The notes beneath the pieces are model-generated. The model saw only the letters and a program-made list of their open reading frames with translations. It was not told the DNA's origin and searched no databases. From positions 186,001 to 250,000 of the forward strand of contig JAGTJW010000003.1 in the NCBI GenBank assembly GCA_023657425.1: a stretch of 64,000 bases of DNA, in the 5' to 3' direction. Made by a program: the position numbers and the translations under genes. This stretch comes from Ideonella sp. WA131b (GTDB taxonomy: Bacteria; Pseudomonadota; Gammaproteobacteria; Burkholderiales; Burkholderiaceae_C). Below are positions 30,209 through 41,312 of this stretch, piece after piece (the stretch's first letter is position 1; each line of letters opens with the position of its first letter).

Positions 30209-31768
30209 ATGGCAGCCTTGAACAGACTTTCCATTGCAGCTCGGATCTGGCTCACAGCTGGGCTGGTCGTGCTGGCCCTGCTGGCGTCACTGGGCGCCAC
30301 GGGCCTTGCCTTGACAGGGGTTTCGCGCGCCGCGGCATCCAAAGCGGCTGACCAGGGCGTGCTCGCCATCGCCACTGAGGTGCAGCACATGGCCAACGAG
30401 AGTGCGGTAGACAGTCTCCAGGCGCTGGTGTCGCCCAGCGCCGAGCAGCAGAAGAAGCTCGCGCAGGGCATCGATGCGCGCAACTTGCGCATCGTGGAGC
30501 AGTTGTCCACGCTGCAGCGCGAGCTCTCGCGCGGCGACGCCGAGACAGCCGCATTGGCCGATGAGGTGCTGAAGCGCCAGAAGACCTACGCTGCCGGCGT
30601 CCAGCGCATCGGCCTGCTGCTGCTGCAAGGCAAGCAGGCCGAAGCCTCCTTCGCCGCCGACGAAGAGATGACGCCGATGATGGCGCCGTTCTTCAGCGCG
30701 CTGGACAAGCTGACTGCTTCGCTCAGTGCCCGTGTGACGGCGAGCGAGGCGCGGCAGAACCAGCTTCTGGTGCGCGTGGGCTGGGTGATGGCCGGTGCGG
30801 CGGCGCTGGCGCTGCTGATCAGCTGCGCGGCTGCCGTTTGGCTGGTGAGCAGCGTGCGGCGCCCGCTGCGCCAGGCCGAGCACCTGGTGCGCTGCATCGG
30901 CGAAGGCGATCTCAGTACCCGCGCCCGAGCCGAGGGCGGTGACGAATTGTCCGCGCTGCTGCACACTCTGAACAGCACCTGCGCCACGCTCGGCCAGGTG
31001 ATCGGCGACGTGCGCCTGAGTGCCGAGCAGGTGGCCGGGGCCAGTGCCGAGATCGCCAGCGGCAACCAAGACCTCTCTGTGCGCACGGAACGCCAGGCAT
31101 CGGCGCTGCAGCAAGCCGCCTCGTCGATGGAGCAGTTGGGCTCGACCGTGCGCCAGACCTCCGACCATGCCCTGCAGGCCGACGAGTTGGCGCAAGGCGC
31201 GAGCAAGGCTGCGATGGGTGGCCATCAGGTGGTGAGCGAGGTCGTGCAGACCATGCGCGGCATCCAGGAGTCGTCGCGGCGCATCGCCGACATCATCGGC
31301 ACCATCGACGGCATTGCGTTCCAGACCAACATCCTGGCCCTCAATGCCGCCGTCGAAGCGGCGCGGGCCGGTGAGCAGGGCCGCGGCTTCGCGGTGGTGG
31401 CCAGCGAAGTGCGCAGTCTTGCGCAGCGCAGCGCCGAGGCCGCACGCGAGATCAAGCAGCTGATTCAGGCCAGCGTTGAGCGGGTGGAGTCCGGCACCGC
31501 CAAGGCCGACCGCGCTGGTGAGGCGATGCAACAGATCGTCGAGGCCATCCGTCGCGTGACGGACATCGTGCGCGAGATCAGTGTCGCCAGCCGCGAGCAG
31601 AGTGGCGGCGTCAGCCAGATGGGGCAGGCGGTGACCCAGATGGACCAAGGTACCCAGCAGAACGCGGCCCTTGTCGAAGAAAGCGCTGCCGCCGCCGAGC
31701 GTCTGAAGCAACAGGCCCAGCAGCTGGCGGACTCCGTGGCGCGTTTTCGCGTCGAGGCCGCCGCTTGA
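30209..31768 (+). CDS. Methyl-accepting chemotaxis protein
   Basis: A 519-residue transmembrane chemoreceptor. TM1 is about residues 11-36, a four-helix-bundle periplasmic domain follows to about 190, TM2 is about 190-215, then HAMP and the signalling domain. The hairpin tip reads [20 protein letters not shown], the canonical CheW/CheA-binding sequence. The C-terminus ends [10 protein letters not shown] and lacks a CheR-docking pentapeptide. The ligand is unknown; the neighbouring aromatic-acid genes make an aromatic ligand a reasonable guess. Confidence 0.95.
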   Translation: MAALNRLSIAARIWLTAGLVVLALLASLGATGLALTGVSRAAASKAADQGVLAIATEVQHMANESAVDSLQALVSPSAEQQKKLAQGIDARNLRIVEQLSTLQRELSRGDAETAALADEVLKRQKTYAAGVQRIGLLLLQGKQAEASFAADEEMTPMMAPFFSALDKLTASLSARVTASEARQNQLLVRVGWVMAGAAALALLISCAAAVWLVSSVRRPLRQAEHLVRCIGEGDLSTRARAEGGDELSALLHTLNSTCATLGQVIGDVRLSAEQVAGASAEIASGNQDLSVRTERQASALQQAASSMEQLGSTVRQTSDHALQADELAQGASKAAMGGHQVVSEVVQTMRGIQESSRRIADIIGTIDGIAFQTNILALNAAVEAARAGEQGRGFAVVASEVRSLAQRSAEAAREIKQLIQASVERVESGTAKADRAGEAMQQIVEAIRRVTDIVREISVASREQSGGVSQMGQAVTQMDQGTQQNAALVEESAAAAERLKQQAQQLADSVARFRVEAAA

Positions 31769-31813
31769 GGCGGCGGTCAGTGCCTCACGGCCGAGCAGGG
31801 GGCTTCGGCGAGC

Positions 31814-32938
31814 TCAGCCCCACACCTCGTTCGCCACCTCCACCACCAGCTGCAGCTTGCGCTTCTGGTCTTCCACCGCGATGTTGTTGCCGTGCACGGT
31901 GCTGCTGAAGCCGCACTGCGGGCTCAGCGCCAGCTGCTCCAGCGGCGCAAACCCGGCGGCTTCCAGGATGCGACGCTTGAGCGTCTCCTTCGTCTCGAGC
32001 TGGCCGAACTTGGTGGTCACCAGGCCCAGCACGACGATGCGGCCGGGCTTGAGAAAGCGCAGCGGCCGGAAGTCGCCTGAGCGGTCATCGTCGTACTCCA
32101 TGAAGATGGCGTCGAGGTTCATCTCCGACAGCAGCGCCTCGGCCACCGGCTCGTAGTTGCCGGCCGCGGCAAACGTGCTCTTGAAGTTGCCCTTGCACAG
32201 GTGCATGGCCAGCGTCATGCCGGCCGGCTTCTTCGCCACCACCTTGTTGATGAAGGCGGCATAGCGGTGCGGCAGCTCGTTGGGGTCGTCGCCGCGCTGG
32301 CGCGCCGCCTCGCGCATCTTCTCGTCGCAGAGGTAGGCCATGTTGGTGTCGTCCATCTGCACGTAGCGGCAGCCGGCGTCGAACAGGCTCTGCAGCTCCT
32401 CGGCGTAGGCCTGCGCGACATCGTCGTAGAACACCGGGTCCAGCTCGGGGTAGGCCGTGCGGCTGATGCCGGCGCGGCCACCGCGGAAGTGCAGCATGGT
32501 CGGGCTCGGGATCGTCACCTTGGGCGTGGCGCCCGGTGCGTGCTGCTCGATCTGCGCCTTGAGGTACTCGAAGTCGGCGCGCTGGATGTCCTTCACGTGG
32601 CGAACCTTGTCGATCACCTTGATGACCGGCGGCGCCAGCTCCTCGGTGCCGTCCGCGCGCTTCACCGTCACGGGGATGTCGGTGTGCACGCCGCCCAGCT
32701 GTTCGAGGAAGTCGATGTGGAAGTAGGTGCGGCGGAACTCACCGTCGGTGATGCTGGTGAGGCCGCAGTCGCGCTGGAACTGCACGATCTCGGTGATGGC
32801 GCGGTCTTCCACCGCGCGCAGCTGTTCTGGGCTGATCTCGCCGCGGGACTTCTGCGCGCGGGCCTCCAGCAGGTAGGCCGGGCGCAGGAAGCTGCCGACG
32901 TGGTCGGCGCGGAAGGGGGGCAGGGTGCGCTGGGTCAT
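31814..32938 (-). CDS. MetE C-terminal-domain family methyltransferase (cobalamin-independent)
   Basis: A 374-residue zinc methyltransferase of the short, single-domain MetE-like type (YxjG/YxjH group). Zinc ligands are visible: His and Cys in MHLCKGN, Glu in MEYDDD, and Cys in SPQCGFSS; DGEFRRTYFH is the substrate-pocket motif. Full MetE proteins are about twice as long. It is 25 bases downstream of the feruloyl-CoA synthase gene in the same operon, so it may handle methyl groups from methoxylated aromatics rather than make methionine; that is inference. Confidence 0.85.
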   Translation of the reverse strand: MTQRTLPPFRADHVGSFLRPAYLLEARAQKSRGEISPEQLRAVEDRAITEIVQFQRDCGLTSITDGEFRRTYFHIDFLEQLGGVHTDIPVTVKRADGTEELAPPVIKVIDKVRHVKDIQRADFEYLKAQIEQHAPGATPKVTIPSPTMLHFRGGRAGISRTAYPELDPVFYDDVAQAYAEELQSLFDAGCRYVQMDDTNMAYLCDEKMREAARQRGDDPNELPHRYAAFINKVVAKKPAGMTLAMHLCKGNFKSTFAAAGNYEPVAEALLSEMNLDAIFMEYDDDRSGDFRPLRFLKPGRIVVLGLVTTKFGQLETKETLKRRILEAAGFAPLEQLALSPQCGFSSTVHGNNIAVEDQKRKLQLVVEVANEVWG

Positions 32939-32963
32939 GGTGTCGTGTCCTTGCTCTCGGGGT

Positions 32964-34847
32964 TCAGGCGCCGGCCGGCACGATGACGTCGGGCGGTGGC
33001 GGGTCGGCGTAGAGGCGCTCCACCAGCGCCGCGCGGGCAGCGAGCACCGCGCGCTGGTTGATGGAGTTCTTGTCGGTGAGCTCGCCGCGGTCGATGCTGG
33101 GCGGCTCGGCCAGCAGCAGCCAGCGCGCGGGGCGGGTGGCGCTGCCGGTGCCCTCGCGCCATTGCTGGTCGGCCAGGGCCTGGAAAGTGGCGCGCACGCG
33201 CGGCTCGGCCAGCACCTCGGGGGCGGGCAGGGTGGCGGGCAGGGCGAAGTGGCGGCGCAGGTCATCCAGCCGCGGGAAGATCAGCAGGCCGATGGCGTCG
33301 CGGTCCAGGCCCGCCACCACCACGTCCTGCACGAAGGGGTCGCCGGCCATCGTCACCCGGGCGCGCAGCGGCCCCACGCTCACGAAGGTGCCGCTGGAGA
33401 GTTTGAAGTCCTCGGCGATGCGGCCGTCGAAAGCCAGGCCGTGCTCGGGCACGGCCTCGTCGATGAGCCGCGCCGCGTCGCCCGTGCGGTAGTAGCCCTC
33501 GTCGTCGAAGGCCGCGGCCGTGGCCTCGGGGTTGCGCCAGTAGCCGGGCATCACGTTGGGGCCGCGGAAACGGATCTCGTGCTTGCCGCTGGCGGGGTCC
33601 GGCACCAGCTTGACCTCCACGCCCGGGCAGGGCAGCCCGATGTGGCCCGAGCGCACGTCCGCACCGACGGCGAAGGTGCACGACGGCGAGGTTTCGGTCA
33701 TGCCCAGCCCGGTGGTCATGACGATGCGCTGGCCGCCGGTGGCGGCCTCGGCGTGGCGGTCGAGGTGGTTCCAGACGCCCTGGCTCAGGCCGGCGCCGGC
33801 ATACATGAAGGCCTGCACGCGGCTGAACAGCGAACGCCTGAGTTCAGCGTCGTGGTCCATCACGCGGCACAGCTCCTCGAAGCCCTTGGGCACGTTGAAA
33901 TACATCGTCGGCGCGATCTCGCGCAGATTCTTCACCGTCTCGGCAATGCCACTCGGCGTGGGCTTGCCGCCGTCCAGGTGCAGCGTGCCGCCGTTGTAAA
34001 GCGCAATGCCGATGTTGTGGTTGCCGCCGAAGGTGTGGTTCCAGGGCAGCCAGTCCACCAGCACCGGCGGCTCGTCGGCCAGGAACGGGAAGCACTGGCG
34101 GATCATCTGCAGGTTGCTGCACCACATGCGGTGCGTGTTCACCACCGCCTTGGGCAGCTTGGTGGAGCCCGAGGTGAACAGGAACTTGGCGATGGTGTCC
34201 GGGCCCACAGCGGCGTGCGCGGCGTCGACCTCGGGCCCGGGCGCGGCGGCGCGCAATTCGGCCAGCGACAGCGTCTCGCGTCCCGGAACCGGCGTGCCGG
34301 CGCTCACCACGGCCACGTCGCCGCCCGTGCAGGCGGCCAGGGCCCGGGCATAGGCCATGCCATCGGCCACGTACACCAGGCCCGGCGTCAGTGTCGAGGC
34401 GATGTGCTTCAGCTTGGCGTGGTCGGTGGCCACCAGCGCGTAGGCCGGCGACACGGGGGCAAAGGGCACACCGATCCACAGCGCGCCGAAGCTGATGCGC
34501 AGGTGGTCCAGGCTGTTGTCCGACACGATCATCAGCGGCCGCTCGGCCGACAACCCCAAGCGCGTGAGCGCCTGGCCGATGCGGCGCGCCTCGTCGCGCA
34601 GCTGTGCGTAGGTGAGGGCCTGCCAGGCGCCATCAGGCCCGCGTTCGGCCGCGAAGACGCGGTCGGGCGCCACCGCGGCCCAGTGCTCGAGCCGGTCGGT
34701 CAGCCTGCGGGGCACCTCGCCCAGCGGCTCGGTGGACCGCCACAGCCGGGTGCCGTCGCCGCACTGCTCGACCGTCGCCTGCACGCAGCCGGCAAAACGC
34801 GCAGGGCGGTACGCGGTGGCTGCGCCGGGCTGCATGGCCGCGACCAT
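32964..34847 (-). CDS. fcs: Feruloyl-CoA synthase
   Basis: A 627-residue acyl-adenylate-forming ligase. The P-loop is FTSGSTKLPKAVVNTH, the A5-like motif TTGLGMTETSP, and the hinge RIAEDFKLSSGTFVSVG is typical of feruloyl-CoA synthases. It would activate ferulate or other hydroxycinnamates with CoA and ATP. The usual partner, an enoyl-CoA hydratase/aldolase (Ech), is not in the window; the fused aldehyde dehydrogenase could oxidise the resulting vanillin. Two bases separate its ATG from the tctC stop. A second ATG at 34835 is possible. Confidence 0.87.
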   Translation of the reverse strand: MVAAMQPGAATAYRPARFAGCVQATVEQCGDGTRLWRSTEPLGEVPRRLTDRLEHWAAVAPDRVFAAERGPDGAWQALTYAQLRDEARRIGQALTRLGLSAERPLMIVSDNSLDHLRISFGALWIGVPFAPVSPAYALVATDHAKLKHIASTLTPGLVYVADGMAYARALAACTGGDVAVVSAGTPVPGRETLSLAELRAAAPGPEVDAAHAAVGPDTIAKFLFTSGSTKLPKAVVNTHRMWCSNLQMIRQCFPFLADEPPVLVDWLPWNHTFGGNHNIGIALYNGGTLHLDGGKPTPSGIAETVKNLREIAPTMYFNVPKGFEELCRVMDHDAELRRSLFSRVQAFMYAGAGLSQGVWNHLDRHAEAATGGQRIVMTTGLGMTETSPSCTFAVGADVRSGHIGLPCPGVEVKLVPDPASGKHEIRFRGPNVMPGYWRNPEATAAAFDDEGYYRTGDAARLIDEAVPEHGLAFDGRIAEDFKLSSGTFVSVGPLRARVTMAGDPFVQDVVVAGLDRDAIGLLIFPRLDDLRRHFALPATLPAPEVLAEPRVRATFQALADQQWREGTGSATRPARWLLLAEPPSIDRGELTDKNSINQRAVLAARAALVERLYADPPPPDVIVPAGA

Positions 34848-34849
34848 GG

Positions 34850-35854
34850 TCAGTCCTGCGTGATCTTGCGTTCCTGGATGATCTTGGCGTAGCGCGCCAT
34901 GTCGGCGCGGATGACGTCGCCGAACTCGCGCGGCGTGATCGGCTGCGGCTCGGCGCCGAGGGCGCGGATCGCCTCCACGACCGGCGGCGTGCCGAGCGCG
35001 CGGTTGATCTCGCGGTTCATGCGGTCCACGATGTCGGCCGGCGTGCCCGCGGGCGCCCAGAAGCCGTGCGTGGTGCCGGCGTCGAAGCCCGCCAGGCCCA
35101 GTTCGATGAGCGTGGGCGCGTCGGGGAACAACCGCGAGCGCCTGGCCGACCCCACCGCCAGCAGCCGCAGCTTGCCCGAGCGCACATGCGGGAACGCGAT
35201 GCCGGGGTCGAAGGTGTAGTCCAGCGAGCCGGCGAGCAGGTCCTGCAGCACCGCCGCCGAACCGCGGTAGGGGATGTGCACGCTGAAGATGCCGGCCTGC
35301 GACTTGAGCATCTCCCCGGCGATGTGCGGGCTGGTGCCGTTGCCCGGCGAACCGTAGCTCAGCTTGCCGGGATTGCGCTTGGCGTGGGCGATGAACTCGG
35401 CGTAGGTCTTGTAGGGCGCGTCGGCGCGCGCCACCAGGAACAGTTCCAGGCGCGCCGCAGCGGCCACGGGGATGAGGTCCTTGGCCGGGTCGTAGGGCAT
35501 CTTGTTGTTGAGCAGCGGCAGGATGGCCGCCGCGCTGCCCGAGCTGAGCAGGATGGTGTAGCCATCGGGCGCGCTCTTGGCCGCCGCATCGGCACCGATC
35601 ATGCCGCCGGCACCGCCCCGGTTGTCGACCACGATCTGCTGCCCCAGGGCCTGCGACACCGGGCCGGCCACGGCCCGCGCCACGGCGTCGGGCGAGCCGC
35701 CGGCCGGAAAGTTGACGATCAGGCGGATGGGCCTGGCCGTGGGCCAGGCCGGCGTCTGCGCCTGGGCGGGCAGGCTGGGCACGGCTGCCAGACTGGCGGC
35801 GGTACCAGTGGCAAAAACGACTTGGCGACGGTTCAAGCAGCCGGTGTCAGGCAT
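34850..35854 (-). CDS. Tripartite tricarboxylate transporter substrate-binding protein (Bug/TctC family)
   Basis: A 334-residue periplasmic binding protein. The leader NRRQVVFATGTAASLAAVPS ends near AQAQ. Bug-family blocks follow: RPIRLIVNFPAGGSPDAVAR, NRGGAGGMIGADAAAKSAPDGYT and YGSPGNGTSPHIAGEM. Many Burkholderiales have dozens of these without membrane partners, and none is near here. As first gene of the tctC-fcs-metE-like operon it probably binds the aromatic acid handled by the synthase. It starts at 35854 on the minus strand, divergent from the RcoM-like relic. Confidence 0.9.
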   Translation of the reverse strand: MPDTGCLNRRQVVFATGTAASLAAVPSLPAQAQTPAWPTARPIRLIVNFPAGGSPDAVARAVAGPVSQALGQQIVVDNRGGAGGMIGADAAAKSAPDGYTILLSSGSAAAILPLLNNKMPYDPAKDLIPVAAAARLELFLVARADAPYKTYAEFIAHAKRNPGKLSYGSPGNGTSPHIAGEMLKSQAGIFSVHIPYRGSAAVLQDLLAGSLDYTFDPGIAFPHVRSGKLRLLAVGSARRSRLFPDAPTLIELGLAGFDAGTTHGFWAPAGTPADIVDRMNREINRALGTPPVVEAIRALGAEPQPITPREFGDVIRADMARYAKIIQERKITQD

Positions 35855-36145
35855 GGAGGTCCCTCGTATTGGAAGCTGGCCGCGATCAACGGAACCACTC
35901 GGGTTTGGTGCCGGTGCCCGGGCACGTGTCAACCGTTGATTCGATCCAATTCGATGGGTTCTTTCCATCATGGAGAACCTTAGCCGGCTTGGGATCCAAG
36001 CGATGACATGATGTGGGGCGAGGATCGGGCACACGCGAGTTCTGAGCGCGGCGTGCTGCAGCAGTGCCTGGCCCCCGGCGACGTGGCAGACGCGCGGCGC
36101 TGAGGGCCCGCTGCGGCGCCGCGCCGTGGTGCAATCGTCGCCACC

Positions 36146-36602
36146 ATGGACGGCGCCGTCTCGCCCCTGTACCTGCTCGAACGCTTCGACGTCGGCGTGA
36201 TCGAGCTCGACGCTGCGCGCAACGTGACCGCGATGAACGACTTCGCGAGCCGCGTGCTGCCCGTGGCCGAGAAGCAGCCCTTCGGCCGCAGGGTGCTGAG
36301 CTTCCACCCCGAGCGCTCGCAGCCCAAGGTGGAAGGTGGCCACGGCCGAGGGCCGGCGCTTCTGCAACCTGGCCATCGGCGACCTCGAAGGCCGGCTCGA
36401 CCCCGGGCACTTCATGCGCGTGCACCGCAGCCACATCGTCAACCTGCGGTGCGTGGCGCAGCTGCAGCGCCTGGCCGGGCGGCTGCTGCTGCAACTGGGC
36501 GGCGTGGCCGAGCCGGTGCCGGTGTCGCGCAGCAGTGCGGCCGAGGTGCTGCGCCGCCTCGGCCTGCCGTCGGCGGCGCCGGCGATGGACGACCAGGGTT
36601 AA
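36146..36602 (+). pseudogene. Broken, internally deleted RcoM-like PAS-LytTR CO-sensor regulator
   Basis: From the ATG at 36146, 62 codons match the start of the heme-PAS domain of RcoM: LLERFDVGVIELDA and SFHPERSQPKV, with His54 at the place of the proximal heme ligand. A LytTR DNA-binding domain follows in another frame (from 36336): NLAIGDLEGRLDPGHFMRVH, RSHIVNLR and PVSRSSAAEVLRRLGL, ending at 36602. The rest of the PAS domain, about 90 residues including the distal-ligand region, is missing. The frames are separated by a 7-bp tandem repeat, AAGGTGG twice at 36326-36339; removing one copy restores a 149-codon frame. RcoM proteins activate cox genes in response to CO, and coxMSL follow directly. 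Confidence 0.72.
36326..36339. repeat. 7-bp tandem duplication at the frame break of the RcoM-like gene
   Basis: AAGGTGG occurs twice in tandem. With a single copy the PAS and LytTR parts read as one frame (PKVATAEGRR across the join). With two copies the frame shifts. This is either a recent mutation or a slippage-prone site. Confidence 0.75.
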
Positions 36603-36659
36603 CGAGGCCTGGGACTTTCCCGTATCCCGGCGGACGCGCGGCCCCGCCGCGGCCGCTGT

Positions 36660-36705
36660 TCGTGGCCTTCGGTTGCCACTCGTGCAGCCCAGCGCACCGT
36701 TCGTG
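36660..36705. promoter_or_regulatory. Three phased TCGTG repeats upstream of coxM
   Basis: TCGTG occurs at 36660, 36680 and 36701, spaced 20 and 21 bases, in the 256-base gap between the regulator relic and coxM. Two copies extend to GTTCGTG. Phased direct repeats suit a LytTR-type regulator binding one face of the helix. The motif is short, so chance is possible; no other feature was found in this gap. Confidence 0.35.
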
Positions 36706-36858
36706 CGAAATCAGGCCCCTGACGCCGCTGTGGCGCGGCATGCCCGCGTGATTCAGGAGGATTAGGCTGCGCATCCACCATCCGCGGCGCGGCCCAAGCC
36801 CCGCGAGCCGCGTGCGCCTGGGCCCGTCCAGGCGCCGCCCGAACAGGAGACGACGACC

Positions 36859-37722
36859 GTGATCCCCCCGTCCTTCGACTACCACGCGCCCAAGTCCGTG
36901 GGCGAGGCCCTGGGCCTGCTCGGCAGCTTGGGGCAAGACGCCAAGCTGCTGGCCGGCGGCCACAGCCTGCTGCCGATGATGAAGCTGCGCTTCGCACAGC
37001 CGGCCCACCTGATCGACCTCAACCGCATCCCCGAGCTGCGCGGCATCTGTGAGGACGGCAACGACGTGGTCATCGGCGCGATGACGAGCGAAAACGAGCT
37101 TATTGCCAGCCCCGTGCTGCGCGAACGGGTGCCGCTGCTGGCCGAGGCGCCCAAGCTCATCGCCGACCCGCAGGTGCGCAACCGCGGCACGATCGGCGGC
37201 GACATCGCCCACGGCGACCCGGGCAACGACCACCCGGCGCTGAGCCTGGCGCTCGACGCCACCTTGCACGTCGAGGGCCGCGGCGGCCGCCGTGCCGTGA
37301 AGGCCGACGACTTTTACCTGGGCCTCTACACCACGGCGCTGGCCGAGGACGAGATCCTCACCGCCATCCGTGTGCCGGCCTTCGCCTCGGGCACGGGCTG
37401 GGCCTACGAGAAGCTCAAGCGCAAGACGGGCGACTGGGCCACGGCCGGCGCGGCGGTGGTGATGAAGATGAGCGGCGGCACCGTGAGCCAGGTGCGCATC
37501 GCGCTCACCAACCTGGCGCCCACGGCCATCCGCGCGCACGACGCCGAGAAGGCGCTGCTCGGCCAGGCCGTCACGCCCGCCACGCTGCAGGCCGCGGCCG
37601 ACGCCGCGATGGCGGTGTGCCAGCCCGCGGCCGACTTGCGCGGCGACGAGGAATACAAGACGGCGATGGCCGGCCAGATGGTCAAGCGCGCCCTCGCGGC
37701 CGCAGCGGCGCGTTGCGCCTGA
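36859..37722 (+). CDS. coxM: Aerobic CO dehydrogenase medium (FAD) subunit
   Basis: A 287-residue flavoprotein subunit that passes electrons from the [2Fe-2S] subunit to quinone. FAD-binding motifs are [13 protein letters not shown] near residue 32 and [14 protein letters not shown] near 111. The length equals that of characterised CoxM (about 288). The start is a GTG at 36859 with AGGAGA eight bases upstream. It leads coxM-S-L, the canonical order of aerobic CO dehydrogenase operons. Confidence 0.95.
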   Translation: MIPPSFDYHAPKSVGEALGLLGSLGQDAKLLAGGHSLLPMMKLRFAQPAHLIDLNRIPELRGICEDGNDVVIGAMTSENELIASPVLRERVPLLAEAPKLIADPQVRNRGTIGGDIAHGDPGNDHPALSLALDATLHVEGRGGRRAVKADDFYLGLYTTALAEDEILTAIRVPAFASGTGWAYEKLKRKTGDWATAGAAVVMKMSGGTVSQVRIALTNLAPTAIRAHDAEKALLGQAVTPATLQAAADAAMAVCQPAADLRGDEEYKTAMAGQMVKRALAAAAARCA

Positions 37723-37736
37723 AGGAGCAACTGAAC

Positions 37737-38224
37737 ATGGCAAAGAAGATCGTTTCCATGAAGGTCAACGGCAAGGCCGTTGAAGAGGCGGTGGAGCCGC
37801 GCACGCTGCTCGTGCACTTCCTGCGCGAGAAGATGCAGCTCACCGGCGCGCACATCGGCTGCGAGACCAGCCACTGCGGCGCCTGCACGGTGGACATCGA
37901 CGGCCAGAGCGTCAAGTCCTGCACGCACCTGGCGGTGCAGTGCGAAGGCTCCGAGGTGCTCACCGTCGAAGGGCTGGCCCAGGCTGGTGTGCTGCACGCC
38001 GTGCAGGAAGGCTTCTACAAGGAGCACGGCCTGCAGTGCGGCTTCTGCACCCCCGGCATGCTGATGCGCGCCTACCGGCTGCTGCAGGAGAACCCGAACC
38101 CGAGTGAGACCGAGATCCGCGCCGGCATGGCCGGCAACCTGTGCCGTTGCACGGGCTACCAGAACATCGTCAAGGCGGTGCAGTACGCGGCCGCCAAGCT
38201 GGCCCAGAAGCAGGAGGTGACGGC

Positions 38225-38228
<4 letters not shown>
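37737..38228 (+). CDS. coxS: Aerobic CO dehydrogenase small ([2Fe-2S]) subunit
   Basis: A 163-residue iron-sulfur subunit. Ligands of the plant-type cluster are C42, C47, C50 and C62; those of the proximal cluster are C101, C104, C136 and C138 (CGFC and CRC). These positions are nearly identical to characterised CoxS. GAAGGAGCAACTGAAC precedes the ATG at 37737. Its stop overlaps the coxL start by four bases. Confidence 0.96.
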
Positions 38229-40636
<2,408 letters not shown>

Positions 40637-40663
40637 TGGGCGGGCAGAGGTTCTAATCGCGGC

Positions 40664-41293
40664 ATGGAAGTCAAACTCGACAAGCGCTATCCCGTTGCCG
40701 CCACGCTCGAGCAAGCGTGGTTGGTGCTCTCCGACATCCACGCCACGGCGGCCTGCATGCCCGGTGCGCAGATCACCGAGCAGATCGACAACACCCACTA
40801 CAAGGGCACGGTCAGGAGCAAGGTCGGCCCGGCAGTGATGGTGTTCAGCGGCGACATCGAGCTTCAGGGCATCGATGCGACCGCGAAAGAGCTGAAGATG
40901 CTCGGCAAGGGCGCCGACAAGAGTGGCTCCTCGGCCTCGATGCAGCTGACGGCGCACCTGGAGCCTGGCGAAGCCGGCACCGGCTGCGTGCTCGCGGGCG
41001 TGGCCACCATCATCGTCAGCGGCAAGCTGGCGCAGTTCGGCAGCCGGCTCCTGGTGCCGGTGTCGGACGCGATGCTGGCGCAGTTCGCGGACAACTTCCG
41101 CGCCGCGGCGGCGGCGGTGCCGGTGGCTGCCGAGGCCGCGCCGGGCGAGCGCTCCGCAGTCCGCATGGTGCAGGGTGGCCAGGCGCCGGGTGCCCTCCCA
41201 CCCGCTCCCCCGGTGAAGGAGCTCAACGCCCTGGCGCTGATGTGGACCGTCATCAAGGCCTGGTTCGCCGGCCTGTTCGGCAAGAAGGCCTGA
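40664..41293 (+). CDS. coxG: CoxG, SRPBCC-fold accessory protein of CO dehydrogenase
   Basis: A 209-residue protein. Residues 1-150 are the CoxG/SRPBCC fold: FPV-like KRYPVAATLEQAWLVLSD, CMPGAQI, and the GTVRSKVGPAVMVFSGDIEL strand pair. After an Ala/Pro linker the C-terminus ends in a hydrophobic helix with basic cap (LALMWTVIKAWFAGLFGKKA), suitable as a membrane anchor. CoxG is reported to connect the dehydrogenase to the membrane and quinone pool. It lies 27 bases after coxL, earlier than in the classic Oligotropha order, where it comes after coxF. Confidence 0.92.
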   Translation: MEVKLDKRYPVAATLEQAWLVLSDIHATAACMPGAQITEQIDNTHYKGTVRSKVGPAVMVFSGDIELQGIDATAKELKMLGKGADKSGSSASMQLTAHLEPGEAGTGCVLAGVATIIVSGKLAQFGSRLLVPVSDAMLAQFADNFRAAAAAVPVAAEAAPGERSAVRMVQGGQAPGALPPAPPVKELNALALMWTVIKAWFAGLFGKKA

Positions 41294-41312
41294 AGGCCGG
41301 CACCGGGGGCGC

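Noticed and set aside
36146..36751. A single 201-codon frame through the RcoM-like region as a real protein
   Set aside because: After residue 62 the frame is Pro/Arg/Ala-rich noise, whereas the +1-shifted frame is a clear LytTR domain.
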